A stretch of DNA of 40,122 nt from an uncultured Bacteroidales bacterium (GCA_900318835.1 ONLW01000024.1:1-40122), one strand, 5' to 3'. Positions 15,459-23,765 are shown, numbered from the stretch's first letter. Translations and numbers: made by a program. The notes: generated by a model from the sequence alone, not told the origin.

Positions 15459-16250
15459 ATGAACCACGGGAAGAACATCTGCAAGCATTTGAAGGAGGTG
15501 CGGAAACGCATCGCCGAGGAGAATGATATTCCTCTGGAGATTGAAGAGTGCACCTACAAGGGCGAGTGCCGTGGGACTTGTCCGAGGTGCGAGGCCGAGG
15601 TGCGGTATTTGGAAAAATCATTGGCAGAGAGGATTAGTCTCGGAAAGGTGGCCACCGTCGCCGGCCTGGCGTTGGGGTTGGCTACGCCAGGTGTCGCCAC
15701 GGCGCAGGACACTGTCAGTACGAAAGATTCAAAAGTTATTCCGATTATTGAGATTCCATCAGGATATTCTATGGGGATAATTACGGAGGATCCCCAAAAG
15801 TTGGAATATATCCCAGTGGATACCCTACCGATGGTGTTGCCCATCAACAGAAATGTTTCGTTAAACTCCACAGGTAAAATCAAGGGTCTCATTGTGGACC
15901 AGGACAGGAATCCTGTTCCCTACGCCAACGTGCTGCTATACAAAGACGGCGAAGAAGTTTTTTTCGCGAATGAGATTTCCGACTCCACCGGCAACTATCT
16001 TATTGAAGGCCTCGACCCCGGAACCTATGATATGAAAGTGTCTTCCGTCGGCTACCGTCTCTATGAGAGGGTAGGAATCAAGGTAAAAGAGACGGGTTTC
16101 ACTGTGGTAGACCTTCAATTGATGTCGCTCGACGCACCGCTGCCCGAGGAAATTATTATTGGAATGTCCACCATCCCTATGATAGAGCTGGATCCTAACG
16201 GTCCCTCCCAACAGATGGAACGCGAGGGTGTGAAAGTCATTGTCAGATAG
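15459..16250 (+). CDS. Cysteine-motif leader protein with carboxypeptidase-regulatory-like domain
   Basis: 263 residues in three parts. Residues 1-60 are hydrophilic and helical with a C-x5-C-x3-C-x2-C motif (C31, C37, C41, C44; EECTYKGECRGTCPRCEAE), plus C8. Residues 64-82 (VATVAGLALGLATPGVATAQ) look like a signal-anchor or late signal peptide with an ATA-QD type cleavage site. Residues ~138-222 form a CarboxypepD_reg-like beta sandwich (GKIKGLIVDQDRNPVPYANV, then STGNYLIEGLDPGTYDMKVSSVGY). I recall similar Cys-rich N-termini in other Bacteroidales exported proteins, but no function. The four cysteines could bind zinc or an Fe-S cluster in the cytoplasm before export. It precedes the M20 peptidase gene by 25 bp. 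Confidence 0.85.
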   Translation: MNHGKNICKHLKEVRKRIAEENDIPLEIEECTYKGECRGTCPRCEAEVRYLEKSLAERISLGKVATVAGLALGLATPGVATAQDTVSTKDSKVIPIIEIPSGYSMGIITEDPQKLEYIPVDTLPMVLPINRNVSLNSTGKIKGLIVDQDRNPVPYANVLLYKDGEEVFFANEISDSTGNYLIEGLDPGTYDMKVSSVGYRLYERVGIKVKETGFTVVDLQLMSLDAPLPEEIIIGMSTIPMIELDPNGPSQQMEREGVKVIVR

Positions 16251-16275
16251 AAAAATAATCAAACAATAATATATC

Positions 16276-17628
16276 ATGAAACAATACATTGAAGCAAACA
16301 AAGATCGTTTTCTTGAGGAACTTTTCTCTTTAATCCGTATTCCCAGCATCAGCTCGGAGCAGGAGCATAAGCCCGACATGGTGCGCTGCGCCGAGCGTTG
16401 GAAAGAGCTGCTGCTAGAGGCCGGTGCCGACCGCGCCGAGGTGATGCCCACCGACGGCAACCCCGTGGTCTACGGCGAGAAAACCATCGACCCCAGTAAG
16501 CCCACCGTGCTGGTCTACGGCCACTACGACGTGATGCCCGTGGCACCGCTCGAACTCTGGCGCACCCAGCCTTTCGAGCCCGTGGTCAAGGACGGCTACA
16601 TCTGGGCTCGCGGTGCCGACGACGACAAAGGCCAGAGTTTCATGCACGCCAAGGCATTCGAATATATGGTACGCACCAACCAGCTGCCCTGCAACGTGAA
16701 GTTCATGCTCGAGGGCGAGGAGGAGATTGGCTCTGGCAGTCTCTACGGCTTTTGCGAGAAGAACAAAGATTTACTTAAAGCCGACGTCATCCTTGTCAGC
16801 GACACCTCGATGATTGCCCCCGACGTGCCGAGCATCACCAGCGGCCTGCGCGGCCTCTGCTACTGGGAGGTAGAGGTCACCGGCCCCAATCATGACCTGC
16901 ACAGCGGCATCTTCGGCGGCGCCGTCGCCAACCCAATCAACGTGCTTTGCAAGATGATTGCCGACCTGCACGACGAGAACGGCCACATCACCATCCCCGG
17001 CTTCTACGACGATGTGCTCGTCCTCAGCGACGAGGAGCGCGCCCTCATGGCACAAGCTCCGTTCGACGAAGAACAGTACAAGCGTGACCTCGGCGTCCGT
17101 GCTCTCAAGGGCGAGAAAGGTTTCTCCACCAAGGAACGCACCGGCATCCGTCCCTGCCTCGACGTTTGCGGCATTTGGGGCGGCCACACCGGCGAGGGCA
17201 CCAAAACCGTGCTCCCCAGCAAGGCTTACGCGAAGATCAGCACCCGTCTCGTCGCCAATCAGGACTTCGAGAAGATTAGTGAGATGTTCAAGAATTATTT
17301 TGAGAGCGTGGCGCCCGACTACGTCACTGTTAAGGTCACTCCCTGCCATGGTGGTGCCGCCTATGTCAGTCCGCTGGAACTCAAGGCCTACAAGGCTGCC
17401 GAGAAGGCCATGACTGACACCTTCGGCAAACGACCCATCCCCACCCGCAGCGGCGGAAGTATCCCCATCGTGGCCGGCTTCGAGAAGATTCTCGGACTCA
17501 AAAGCATCCTCATGGGCTTCGGCCTCGCCAGCGACGACATCCATGCCCCCAACGAGAACTACCCCCTGCAGCAGTTCTTCAAGGGCATTGAGACAATACC
17601 GTTGTTCTACAAGTATTTTGCAGAATAA
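16276..17628 (+). CDS. M20 family dipeptidase/metallopeptidase
   Basis: 450 residues, the usual length for the M20 dipeptidase group. Di-zinc ligands are visible: YGHYDVMPV (first His), WARGADDDKGQ (bridging Asp), the catalytic/ligand glutamates in EGEEEIGSGS, DTSM, and the C-terminal His in DDIHAPNENY. The dimerisation lid domain includes GPNHDLHSGIFGG. It hydrolyses short peptides, probably in the cytoplasm as no signal peptide is seen. The next element downstream is the SRP RNA promoter, which begins directly after its stop codon. Confidence 0.95.
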   Translation: MKQYIEANKDRFLEELFSLIRIPSISSEQEHKPDMVRCAERWKELLLEAGADRAEVMPTDGNPVVYGEKTIDPSKPTVLVYGHYDVMPVAPLELWRTQPFEPVVKDGYIWARGADDDKGQSFMHAKAFEYMVRTNQLPCNVKFMLEGEEEIGSGSLYGFCEKNKDLLKADVILVSDTSMIAPDVPSITSGLRGLCYWEVEVTGPNHDLHSGIFGGAVANPINVLCKMIADLHDENGHITIPGFYDDVLVLSDEERALMAQAPFDEEQYKRDLGVRALKGEKGFSTKERTGIRPCLDVCGIWGGHTGEGTKTVLPSKAYAKISTRLVANQDFEKISEMFKNYFESVAPDYVTVKVTPCHGGAAYVSPLELKAYKAAEKAMTDTFGKRPIPTRSGGSIPIVAGFEKILGLKSILMGFGLASDDIHAPNENYPLQQFFKGIETIPLFYKYFAE

Positions 17629-17629
17629 T

Positions 17630-17660
17630 TTTGCGGGATAAAAAAAAAGTCGTATCTTTG
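17630..17660 (+). promoter_or_regulatory. Bacteroidota promoter for the SRP RNA gene
   Basis: TTTG (17630-17633), 19 bases, TATCTTTG (17653-17660): an exact match to TTTG-N19-TAnnTTTG. Predicted start of transcription is near 17667. The -33 box overlaps the end region of the M20 peptidase gene. Confidence 0.85.
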
Positions 17661-17666
17661 CATCTC

Positions 17667-17817
17667 GTAAAGGCAACGGAGAAATAGAGTAACTCCAGAA
17701 ACCTCAGAGAGTTAGGGCAAGTCTTATACGACCAGCTCCCATTGAATCCCCCAGGGTAGGAATACAGCAAGGGTGTTTGGTTGTAGCGGTGCGATATAAA
17801 ACAGCTTGCCCTTTTTT
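17667..17817 (+). ncRNA. ffs: Signal recognition particle RNA (4.5S/SRP small), with 5' extension
   Basis: The conserved SRP domain IV apical hairpin is clear: CCCAGG, GGAA tetraloop, AGCAAGGG (around 17750-17773). A closing stem pairs GGGCAAG (17715-17721) with CTTGCCC (17805-17811), followed by six T residues (17812-17817) that terminate transcription. The core is about 105 nt, typical of the short bacterial form that binds Ffh. The predicted start at ~17667 adds about 48 nt containing its own hairpin (TAACTC 17690-17695 with GAGTTA 17709-17714) abutting the core stem, so either the 5' end is processed or the RNA is longer than usual. Confidence 0.85.
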
Positions 17818-17828
17818 AATGCACATAT

Positions 17829-18938
17829 ATGACCAATCAGGAACAGATAAAAGATCTCATCGCGCGCAAGGAGGCGCTGAAGAAATTCCTTGACATCGAC
17901 AATACCAGTGCTTGGATTACCGAAGAAGAAAAGAAGACCGAGGCGCCCGACTTCTGGAACGACCCCAAAGAAGCTCAGAAGGTGGTGAAGGGCATCAACG
18001 CCAAGAAAAGCTGGGTGACCGCCTATAAGGATGTCGATACGGCTTGTGGCGACCTCGAGGTGATGGGTGAGTTTTTCGATGCTGGAGATGCTACCGAAGA
18101 GGAGCTTCTTGCCCAAATTTCCACCACCCAAAAGAAGGTGGAGGAACTGGAATTCAAGAATATGCTGCGCAACGACAGCGACCGTCTCGACGCTGTGCTC
18201 TCCATCAATGCCGGTGCCGGTGGCGTGGAAGCCCAGGATTGGGCCGAGATGCTCATGCGCATGTACATACGCTACGCTGAGACCCACGGCTACAAGGTGG
18301 TAATCAGTAACTCCCTCGATGGCGACGGTGCCGGCATCAAGAGTTGCACCCTGCAGATTGAGGGTGACTTTGCCTACGGTTATCTGAAGAGCGAAACCGG
18401 TGTTCACCGTCTGGTACGCGTTTCCCCTTTCAACGCCCAAGGAAAGCGTATGACGAGTTTTACAAGTGTCAGTGTTACACCGCTTGTAGACGACTCAATT
18501 GAAGTGGTTGTCGATATGTCGAAACTCTCTTGGGACACCTTCCGCAGCGGCGGTGCCGGCGGTCAAAATGTCAACAAGGTGGAGTCGGGTGTGCGCCTGC
18601 GCTACCAATACAAAGATCCCTATACCGGCGAAGAGGAGGAAATCCTCATCGAGAACACAGAGACCCGCGACCAGCCTAAGAACAAGGAGAACGCCATGCG
18701 CTTGCTCCGCTCGCAGCTCTACGATCGGGAGCTCAAGCATCGCATGGAGGAGAAAGATAAAATCAAGGCCAGCCAAAAGAAAATTGAATGGGGTTCACAG
18801 ATACGTAGCTACGTCATGGACGATCGTCGTGTCAAGGATCACCGCACCAACTATCAGACCTCCGACGTCGCTGGCGTCATGGACGGCCATATCGACGAGT
18901 TTATCAAAGCCTATTTGATGGAGTTTGGCAAAGATTGA
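17829..18938 (+). CDS. prfB: Peptide chain release factor 2, single-frame
   Basis: 369 residues, full length. It recognises UGA and UAA stop codons and triggers peptide release. The tripeptide anticodon is SPF (in RVSPFNAQGKRM) and the catalytic GGQ lies in RSGGAGGQNVNKVESGVR. In many bacteria prfB needs a +1 frameshift at CTT-TGA-C near codon 25; here the same place reads CTT GAC (KKFLDID, residues 18-24) in one continuous frame, so no autoregulatory frameshift exists. The gene itself ends in TGA. It starts 11 bp after the SRP RNA terminator and is followed by the DHH gene after 6 bp. Confidence 0.97.
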   Translation: MTNQEQIKDLIARKEALKKFLDIDNTSAWITEEEKKTEAPDFWNDPKEAQKVVKGINAKKSWVTAYKDVDTACGDLEVMGEFFDAGDATEEELLAQISTTQKKVEELEFKNMLRNDSDRLDAVLSINAGAGGVEAQDWAEMLMRMYIRYAETHGYKVVISNSLDGDGAGIKSCTLQIEGDFAYGYLKSETGVHRLVRVSPFNAQGKRMTSFTSVSVTPLVDDSIEVVVDMSKLSWDTFRSGGAGGQNVNKVESGVRLRYQYKDPYTGEEEEILIENTETRDQPKNKENAMRLLRSQLYDRELKHRMEEKDKIKASQKKIEWGSQIRSYVMDDRRVKDHRTNYQTSDVAGVMDGHIDEFIKAYLMEFGKD

Positions 18939-18944
18939 TGGTTA

Positions 18945-20492
18945 ATGAGAATAGAATGCAACAACACGGTTGATTTTGTCGACGGTTGGAGCGCCGAGGC
19001 GCTACGACGGATGGTCGGTGATGCACACAGCATCGTGATGACTGCCCATATCAGCGCCGACGGTGATGCTGTGGGGTCGCTCACGGCCATGTATGCCATT
19101 CTTTCTCATGTCAGCAACGCCCAACTTACCCCTATGCTGCCCGACGGCTGCCCCGACGACCTGTTGTGGCTGCCTCACACCGACGTGATTCTCAATGGGA
19201 AGAAAGAAAGCGACTGCTGCCGTAAGGCCATTGAGGAAGCAGATTTAATCATCTGCATGGATGTGAGCACCCTCGACCGTACGGGAGTGCTGGCCGACAA
19301 CCTGAAGGCCTCGAAAGCCAAACGTATCCTCTTTGACCACCATATTGACCCCGCCCGCGGATGTTTCGACCTTGTGGTCTCTGACCCTGAGATATCGAGC
19401 ACCTGCGAGTTAATATTTTGGGCGATGAGCGCCACCTTCGGACGCGAGCCTATCAACCCTGACGCCGCAAAGAGTCTCTTCACCGGCATCTGCACCGACA
19501 CTGGCACTTTCAGCTACAGCAACCGCCAGAAGAGCGTCTATCTCGCCGCTGCCGAGTTGTCGCAGATGGGTATTGATCCTATGGATATCAACCGACAAAT
19601 CAAGAATGTTTTCACCGTCAACCGACTGAAATTCTTCGGCTATGCCATGAGTCAACTATTGGAGGTATATCCTGAGAGGGAGGCCGCCGTGATGGTAATA
19701 AAGAAAGAAGACATGGAGCGCTACGGAGTGGAGAGCTCGGAACTTACCGGCCTCATCAACGAGGTGATGAAACTCCACATGGTCGATTGTGCCGTGCTCA
19801 TCCGAGAGGAGGACGACAAGGTTCGCCTCTCGTTGCGCTCGAAATGCCATACTGACGTCAATCAACTTGCATCAAGCATGTTTGACGGTGGCGGACACGA
19901 GCGTGCTGCCGGTGCCACCAGCCACCTGTCGCTGACCGAAACTGTGAAAAAAGTCAAGCAACACCTCGGCCTGTTGATGCTCACCGTCGTTGCCTGCCTG
20001 ACCATGGCTTCGTGCGGCGATGTGCCCGTGGTGAACCTACAGCCCGCGAAAGGCGACACGCTGAAAGAGAACATGATTAATGCCAACCGCGTCATCGCCC
20101 ACAGTGAAGAGACGCAGATTGACAGCTATATATCACGCCGCGGCTGGCAGATGGAACGCCTCGTCGGCGGTGCCCGCGTCATGGTGACCCGCCAGGGCAA
20201 AGGCCCCAAGGTGGGCTTCGAGGACGTGGTGGCTTTCCGCTACCGTTTGGAAGCCATCAATGGTACCGTGATTTACGACAACCTCACCGATACTGTCGTT
20301 GCTGGACGCCTGCAACCCACCCGCGGTCTCGACGCCGCCCTTCGCACCCTTGCGGAAGGCAGTAAGGCCAAGGTCATCCTCCCCTCGGAACAGGCCTACG
20401 GCGTAGCCGGTGACGGCAACCGCATCAAGAGCCGCATGATTCTTGTATGCGACATGGAGGTGACTAAAGTGAACAAACTGAAGAAAAAATAA
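18945..20492 (+). CDS. DHH phosphoesterase (NrnA-like) fused in frame to GldI-like FKBP lipoprotein
   Basis: One 515-codon frame encodes two proteins normally separate. Residues 1-340 are a DHH/DHHA1 phosphoesterase of the oligoribonuclease/pAp-phosphatase type: ADGDAVGS (38-45), ICMD (103-106), DHH (131-133), DTG (185-187), GGGH (315-318). Residues ~360-515 are an FKBP-type prolyl isomerase (GFEDVVAFRYRL...TVIYDN...GLDAALRTLAEGSKAKVILP). Between them lies KKVKQHLGLLMLTVVACLTMASC, a complete lipoprotein signal with lipobox Cys at 357. An in-frame GTG at 19944 (codon 334) followed by two lysines could start a separate 182-residue lipoprotein. As one polypeptide the enzyme would be cytoplasmic and the isomerase periplasmic. 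In gliding Bacteroidota, as I recall, a DHH gene lies directly before gldI. Confidence 0.88.
   Translation: MRIECNNTVDFVDGWSAEALRRMVGDAHSIVMTAHISADGDAVGSLTAMYAILSHVSNAQLTPMLPDGCPDDLLWLPHTDVILNGKKESDCCRKAIEEADLIICMDVSTLDRTGVLADNLKASKAKRILFDHHIDPARGCFDLVVSDPEISSTCELIFWAMSATFGREPINPDAAKSLFTGICTDTGTFSYSNRQKSVYLAAAELSQMGIDPMDINRQIKNVFTVNRLKFFGYAMSQLLEVYPEREAAVMVIKKEDMERYGVESSELTGLINEVMKLHMVDCAVLIREEDDKVRLSLRSKCHTDVNQLASSMFDGGGHERAAGATSHLSLTETVKKVKQHLGLLMLTVVACLTMASCGDVPVVNLQPAKGDTLKENMINANRVIAHSEETQIDSYISRRGWQMERLVGGARVMVTRQGKGPKVGFEDVVAFRYRLEAINGTVIYDNLTDTVVAGRLQPTRGLDAALRTLAEGSKAKVILPSEQAYGVAGDGNRIKSRMILVCDMEVTKVNKLKKK
19944..20492 (+). CDS. Possible internally initiated GldI-like FKBP lipoprotein
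   Basis: An alternative product of the same frame, from GTG at 19944. It would be 182 residues with two lysines, a hydrophobic core (LGLLMLTVVACL) and lipobox MASC, placing the lipidated Cys at residue 24, the textbook position. The FKBP domain follows. An ATG at 19977 is also in frame but would leave too short a signal. Bacteroidota do not depend on Shine-Dalgarno sites, so a lack of one is uninformative. Whether this start is used, or the fused protein is made, cannot be told from sequence. Confidence 0.45.
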   Translation: MKKVKQHLGLLMLTVVACLTMASCGDVPVVNLQPAKGDTLKENMINANRVIAHSEETQIDSYISRRGWQMERLVGGARVMVTRQGKGPKVGFEDVVAFRYRLEAINGTVIYDNLTDTVVAGRLQPTRGLDAALRTLAEGSKAKVILPSEQAYGVAGDGNRIKSRMILVCDMEVTKVNKLKKK

Positions 20493-20514
20493 ATTAATGT
20501 ACATTAAAAATACC

Positions 20515-21435
20515 ATGAAAAAAAGTATCAAAATGGCCGCCCTCTTCGTGGCTGCCGCAACAATGATGGTTGCCTGCAACGGCACCGACAAAGAAGGTTT
20601 CAAAAAAACCGAAAACGGCTTGTATTACAAGTTTGAGAAACAGAATTCCGACGGCCAGCAAGTGCAGGAGGGCGATGTGCTGGTGGGTGAGCTCACCATC
20701 CGCTTCGACACCACCGTCATCTTCACCAACAAAGGCGAGGCCCGCCGCATTGCACAAGCCACTCCCAACTATGAAATCAAGATTGGCGAAGGCCTCCTGA
20801 TGATGCATGTGGGCGACGTGGCTACCTTTGCCATGGATGCCGATTCGGCCGCCAAGTATGTGGACCCCAATCTGATGCCCTCCAACTACGAAGCTGGCAA
20901 GGGCCAGAAACTCTACTACGAAATCAGCCTGCAGGACATCGTTACCCGCGAAGAGCTTGAGCAGGAACGCACCAACTTCGCCAACTCGATGGAGGAACGC
21001 AAGGCAAGCGAGGCTGACGACATCGCCAAATACGTCAAAGACAACAACATCACCGCCAAGCCCACTGCCGACGGTCTCTACATCACCATCAAGAAAAAAG
21101 GCAATGGCGCCAAGGTGGCCACCGGCAAGGAAGTCTCCGTCAACTACACCGGCCGCCTCCTCGACGGTACCATCTTCGACTCCAGTGTGGAGAGCGACGC
21201 CCGTCAGGGCAATGTCTACAACCCCCAGCGTCCCTATGAGCCCATGGCCTATGTCGTTGGCCGCGACAGACTCATCGAAGGCTGGGAGAAAGCTGTCATG
21301 GGTCAACCTCAAGGCACTGTCCTCCAGGTGGTCATCCCCTCGGCTCTCGCCTATGGTCCCAAAGGTACTCCCGACGGCCGCATCCTCCCCTACTCTCCCC
21401 TTGTATTTGACATCGAAATTGTCAGCGTAAAATAA
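20515..21435 (+). CDS. FKBP-type peptidyl-prolyl isomerase lipoprotein
   Basis: 306 residues from the ATG at 20515 (MKKSIKMAALFVAAATMMVAC), a clear lipoprotein signal with lipobox MVAC; the frame also has an earlier ATG at 20497 that would add six residues (MYIKNT) before it. The N-terminal half (about 25-165) is a degenerate FKBP-like domain, the second half (about 185-306) a canonical FKBP with VSVNYTGRLLDGTIFDSS, VVGRDRLIEGWEKAV and SALAYGPKG. It would catalyse proline isomerisation at the periplasmic face of a membrane. It lies 22 bp after the DHH-FKBP fusion gene, so two FKBP lipoproteins are made side by side, and 10 bp before adk. Confidence 0.93.
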   Translation: MKKSIKMAALFVAAATMMVACNGTDKEGFKKTENGLYYKFEKQNSDGQQVQEGDVLVGELTIRFDTTVIFTNKGEARRIAQATPNYEIKIGEGLLMMHVGDVATFAMDADSAAKYVDPNLMPSNYEAGKGQKLYYEISLQDIVTREELEQERTNFANSMEERKASEADDIAKYVKDNNITAKPTADGLYITIKKKGNGAKVATGKEVSVNYTGRLLDGTIFDSSVESDARQGNVYNPQRPYEPMAYVVGRDRLIEGWEKAVMGQPQGTVLQVVIPSALAYGPKGTPDGRILPYSPLVFDIEIVSVK

Positions 21436-21445
21436 TTAAGGCAAA

Positions 21446-22003
21446 ATGAAAAACATCGTTATTTTCGGAGCCCCGGGTGCCGGCAAGGGTACCCAGAGCG
21501 ATTTCATCGTTGAGACCTACGGCCTGACCCATGTCTCCACCGGAGACCTTCTCCGCAAGGAGATTGCCGACCAGACCGAACTCGGCCTCCGCATCAAGAG
21601 CATCATGGATGCCGGACAGCTCGTCAGCGACGACATCGTTGTCGAGATGATGGACAAAGCCATTGCCGCCGACACCAAAGGCATGCTCTTCGACGGCTTC
21701 CCCCGCACCGTGGCACAGGCCGAAACTCTTGACAAGCTGCTGGCCAAGCATGGCCGCGAACTCACCTGCATGGTGCAGCTTGAGGTGCCGAAAGACGAGT
21801 TGATGCGCCGTCTACTCGAACGCGCCAAAATTCAGGGCCGCGCCGACGACAATGAGGCCACCATCAACAACCGCCTCCTGGAGTACAACAATAAGACCAA
21901 GCCCGTGGCAGACTACTATGCCAAGCAGGGCAAGCAGTGTGTTGTCGACGGCCTCGGCACCATCGAGGACATCGCCGCCCGCATCCGCCAGGCCATTGGT
22001 TGA
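21446..22003 (+). CDS. adk: Adenylate kinase (short-LID form)
   Basis: 185 residues, lacking the long zinc-finger LID of the E. coli enzyme, as is usual in this phylum. Converts ATP + AMP to two ADP. P-loop GAPGAGKGTQ (residues 8-17), AMP-binding STGDLLRKEI and FDGFPRTVAQAE, and the short lid RAKIQGRADDNEATINNRL. The transcript ends at a terminator at 22113-22135; a palindromic repeat sits between the stop codon and that terminator. Confidence 0.97.
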   Translation: MKNIVIFGAPGAGKGTQSDFIVETYGLTHVSTGDLLRKEIADQTELGLRIKSIMDAGQLVSDDIVVEMMDKAIAADTKGMLFDGFPRTVAQAETLDKLLAKHGRELTCMVQLEVPKDELMRRLLERAKIQGRADDNEATINNRLLEYNNKTKPVADYYAKQGKQCVVDGLGTIEDIAARIRQAIG

Positions 22004-22012
22004 GCCATTCGA

Positions 22013-22093
22013 CCTACCAACACCCTATCAACTCCCTATCAAGTCCTACCACGGTAGGAGTTGGTAGGGAGTTGGTTACTGGTTGATAGGTAG
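22013..22093. repeat. Palindromic intergenic repeat, copy 3 (longest, imperfect outer arms)
   Basis: Centre CCTACCACGGTAGG (22045-22058). Arms extend through CTACCAACACC on the left and GTTGATAGGTAG on the right. The inner 22 bp of the arms pair with two non-Watson-Crick positions, one being a U-G wobble in the plus-strand RNA; the outer part has extra unpaired units. It lies between adk and its terminator, in a co-directional gap, so it is transcribed as 3' UTR. Confidence 0.92.
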
Positions 22094-22112
22094 TTAGCCT
22101 TAAGTGCCTCCG

Positions 22113-22135
22113 ACCCCGTTTCGGGGTGTTTTTTT
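22113..22135 (+). terminator. Rho-independent terminator of adk
   Basis: Stem ACCCCG (22113-22118), loop TTT, CGGGGT (22122-22127), then GTTTTTTT. A compact, strong intrinsic terminator 110 bp after the adk stop codon. Confidence 0.9.
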
Positions 22136-22197
22136 GTTAATTTCACACACAATAAAACCTCCCTCAAAACGTTATTAAAATAAAACATATATAATAC

Positions 22198-23190
22198 ATG
22201 ACCTCGAACTTTGTAGACTACGTGAAGATATTGGTGCGGAGCGGCAAGGGTGGAGCGGGAAGCGCCCACCTGTTGCGTGTGAAGTACAACGCCAAGGCGG
22301 GTCCCGACGGCGGCGACGGTGGCCGCGGTGGCCATGTCATCCTGCGAGGCACTACCCAGCGTTGGACCCTTTTGCACCTGAAATACACCAAGCATGTCTT
22401 CGCCGAAGACGGTGAGCACGGCGGCGAGAACCTCTGCACCGGCCGCACTGGCCGCGACCAGATTCTCGAGGTGCCGCTGGGCTGCGTCTGCCGCGATGCC
22501 GAGTCCGGCGAGGTACTTGGCGAGGTGACCGAGGAAGGCCAGGAACTTATCATCGCCAAGGGGGGGCGTGGGGGCTTGGGCAACGACCATTTCAAGAGCC
22601 CCACCAACCAGACTCCCCGCTACGCACAACCCGGCGAGCCTGCCGTGGAACGCTGGGTTATCATTGAGTTGAAAGTGCTTGCCGATGTGGGACTTGTTGG
22701 ATTCCCCAATGCCGGCAAGAGCACCTTCCTCAGCGTCGTCAGCGCCGCCAAGCCCGAGATTGCCAACTACCCCTTCACCACCCTTGTGCCCAATCTGGGT
22801 ATCGTGAAATACCGTGACGACCGTTCGTTCTGCATCGCCGACATTCCCGGCATCATCGAGGGCGCTGCCGAGGGCAAGGGTCTGGGTCTGCGCTTTTTGC
22901 GCCACATCGAACGCAACTCAATACTCCTCTTCATGGTTAGTTGCGAGCAGCTGGAGATCGCCAAGGAGTATCACATCCTGCTCGAAGAGTTGAAAAAATA
23001 CAACCCAGAACTGCTTGACAAACAGCGCATCCTGGCTGTCACCAAGTGTGACATGATGGACGAGGAGATGCAGAAACAGCTGAAGCGCCACCTGCCCAAG
23101 GGGGTGGAGTCCATCTTCATAAGTGCCGTCAGCGGACAGAATATTCAGGAACTTAAAGATCTGATATACAAGAAACTGACTTCTGAATGA
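22198..23190 (+). CDS. obgE: Obg family GTPase
   Basis: 330 residues. The glycine-rich Obg fold (about 1-158) starts [21 protein letters not shown] and contains repeated [10 protein letters not shown] turns. The G domain (about 160-330) has G1 GFPNAGKST, switch region [11 protein letters not shown]3 DIPGIIEGA and G4 TKCD. It binds the large ribosomal subunit and acts in ribosome assembly and stress control. The C-terminal OCT extension is absent. The PAP2 gene starts inside its stop codon (ATGA). No clear TAnnTTTG promoter is seen in the 60 bases between the adk terminator and its ATG. Confidence 0.97.
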   Translation: MTSNFVDYVKILVRSGKGGAGSAHLLRVKYNAKAGPDGGDGGRGGHVILRGTTQRWTLLHLKYTKHVFAEDGEHGGENLCTGRTGRDQILEVPLGCVCRDAESGEVLGEVTEEGQELIIAKGGRGGLGNDHFKSPTNQTPRYAQPGEPAVERWVIIELKVLADVGLVGFPNAGKSTFLSVVSAAKPEIANYPFTTLVPNLGIVKYRDDRSFCIADIPGIIEGAAEGKGLGLRFLRHIERNSILLFMVSCEQLEIAKEYHILLEELKKYNPELLDKQRILAVTKCDMMDEEMQKQLKRHLPKGVESIFISAVSGQNIQELKDLIYKKLTSE

Positions 23191-23765
23191 TAGAGACGAT
23201 AAACAACATCGACACGCAACTCTTCTACTTTGTCAACGGGCACCACTGCACGGCGATGGACTGGGTGATGTGGGTGTTCAGCGCCCGTTGGAGTTGGCTT
23301 ATTTTCATCGTGGCAGCTTTCTGCTTCAGCACCTTGCGTCGTGAACCCAAGCGCTGGTGGTTGGTGCTGGCTGGCATTGGATTGTGCTTCCTGCTGGCCG
23401 ACCAGGGCAGCGTGCAACTGTTCAAGAACACCGTCTGCCGCCTGCGCCCGTGCCATGCGCTGGAGGATGTCCACATGTTCCGCGAGGGCTGCGGAGGTCT
23501 CTACGGATTCATCTCTTCGCATGCCGCCAATGCTTTTGCCATTGTCATGTTCTTTGTGCTAAGATACTGGAAGAGAGATAAAATTGTGCCCGTCTGTATG
23601 CTCCTATGGGCATTTCTGACCAGCTACAGCCGTGCCTATCTGGGGAAACACTACCCCGGCGACCTCGTCTGCGGCGCTTTGTTTGGCGTACTAGTAGCCT
23701 TTGTGGTACAGTGGTTTACACAATGGATTGAAAAAAAGTCAGTCAAAAACGAAACAAAAAAATGA
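23187..23765 (+). CDS. PAP2-family membrane phosphatase
   Basis: 192 residues, five or six membrane helices. The three acid-phosphatase motifs are visible: KNTVCRLRP (C1, KxxxxxxRP), SSHAAN (C2, normally SGH) and [12 protein letters not shown] (C3, SRxxxxxHxxxD). Such enzymes dephosphorylate lipid pyrophosphates such as undecaprenyl pyrophosphate or phosphatidic acid at the outer face of the inner membrane. The ATG overlaps the obgE stop. The C-terminus is basic ([10 protein letters not shown]). The transcript is ended by a hairpin at 23834-23868. Confidence 0.92.
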   Translation: MIETINNIDTQLFYFVNGHHCTAMDWVMWVFSARWSWLIFIVAAFCFSTLRREPKRWWLVLAGIGLCFLLADQGSVQLFKNTVCRLRPCHALEDVHMFREGCGGLYGFISSHAANAFAIVMFFVLRYWKRDKIVPVCMLLWAFLTSYSRAYLGKHYPGDLVCGALFGVLVAFVVQWFTQWIEKKSVKNETKK

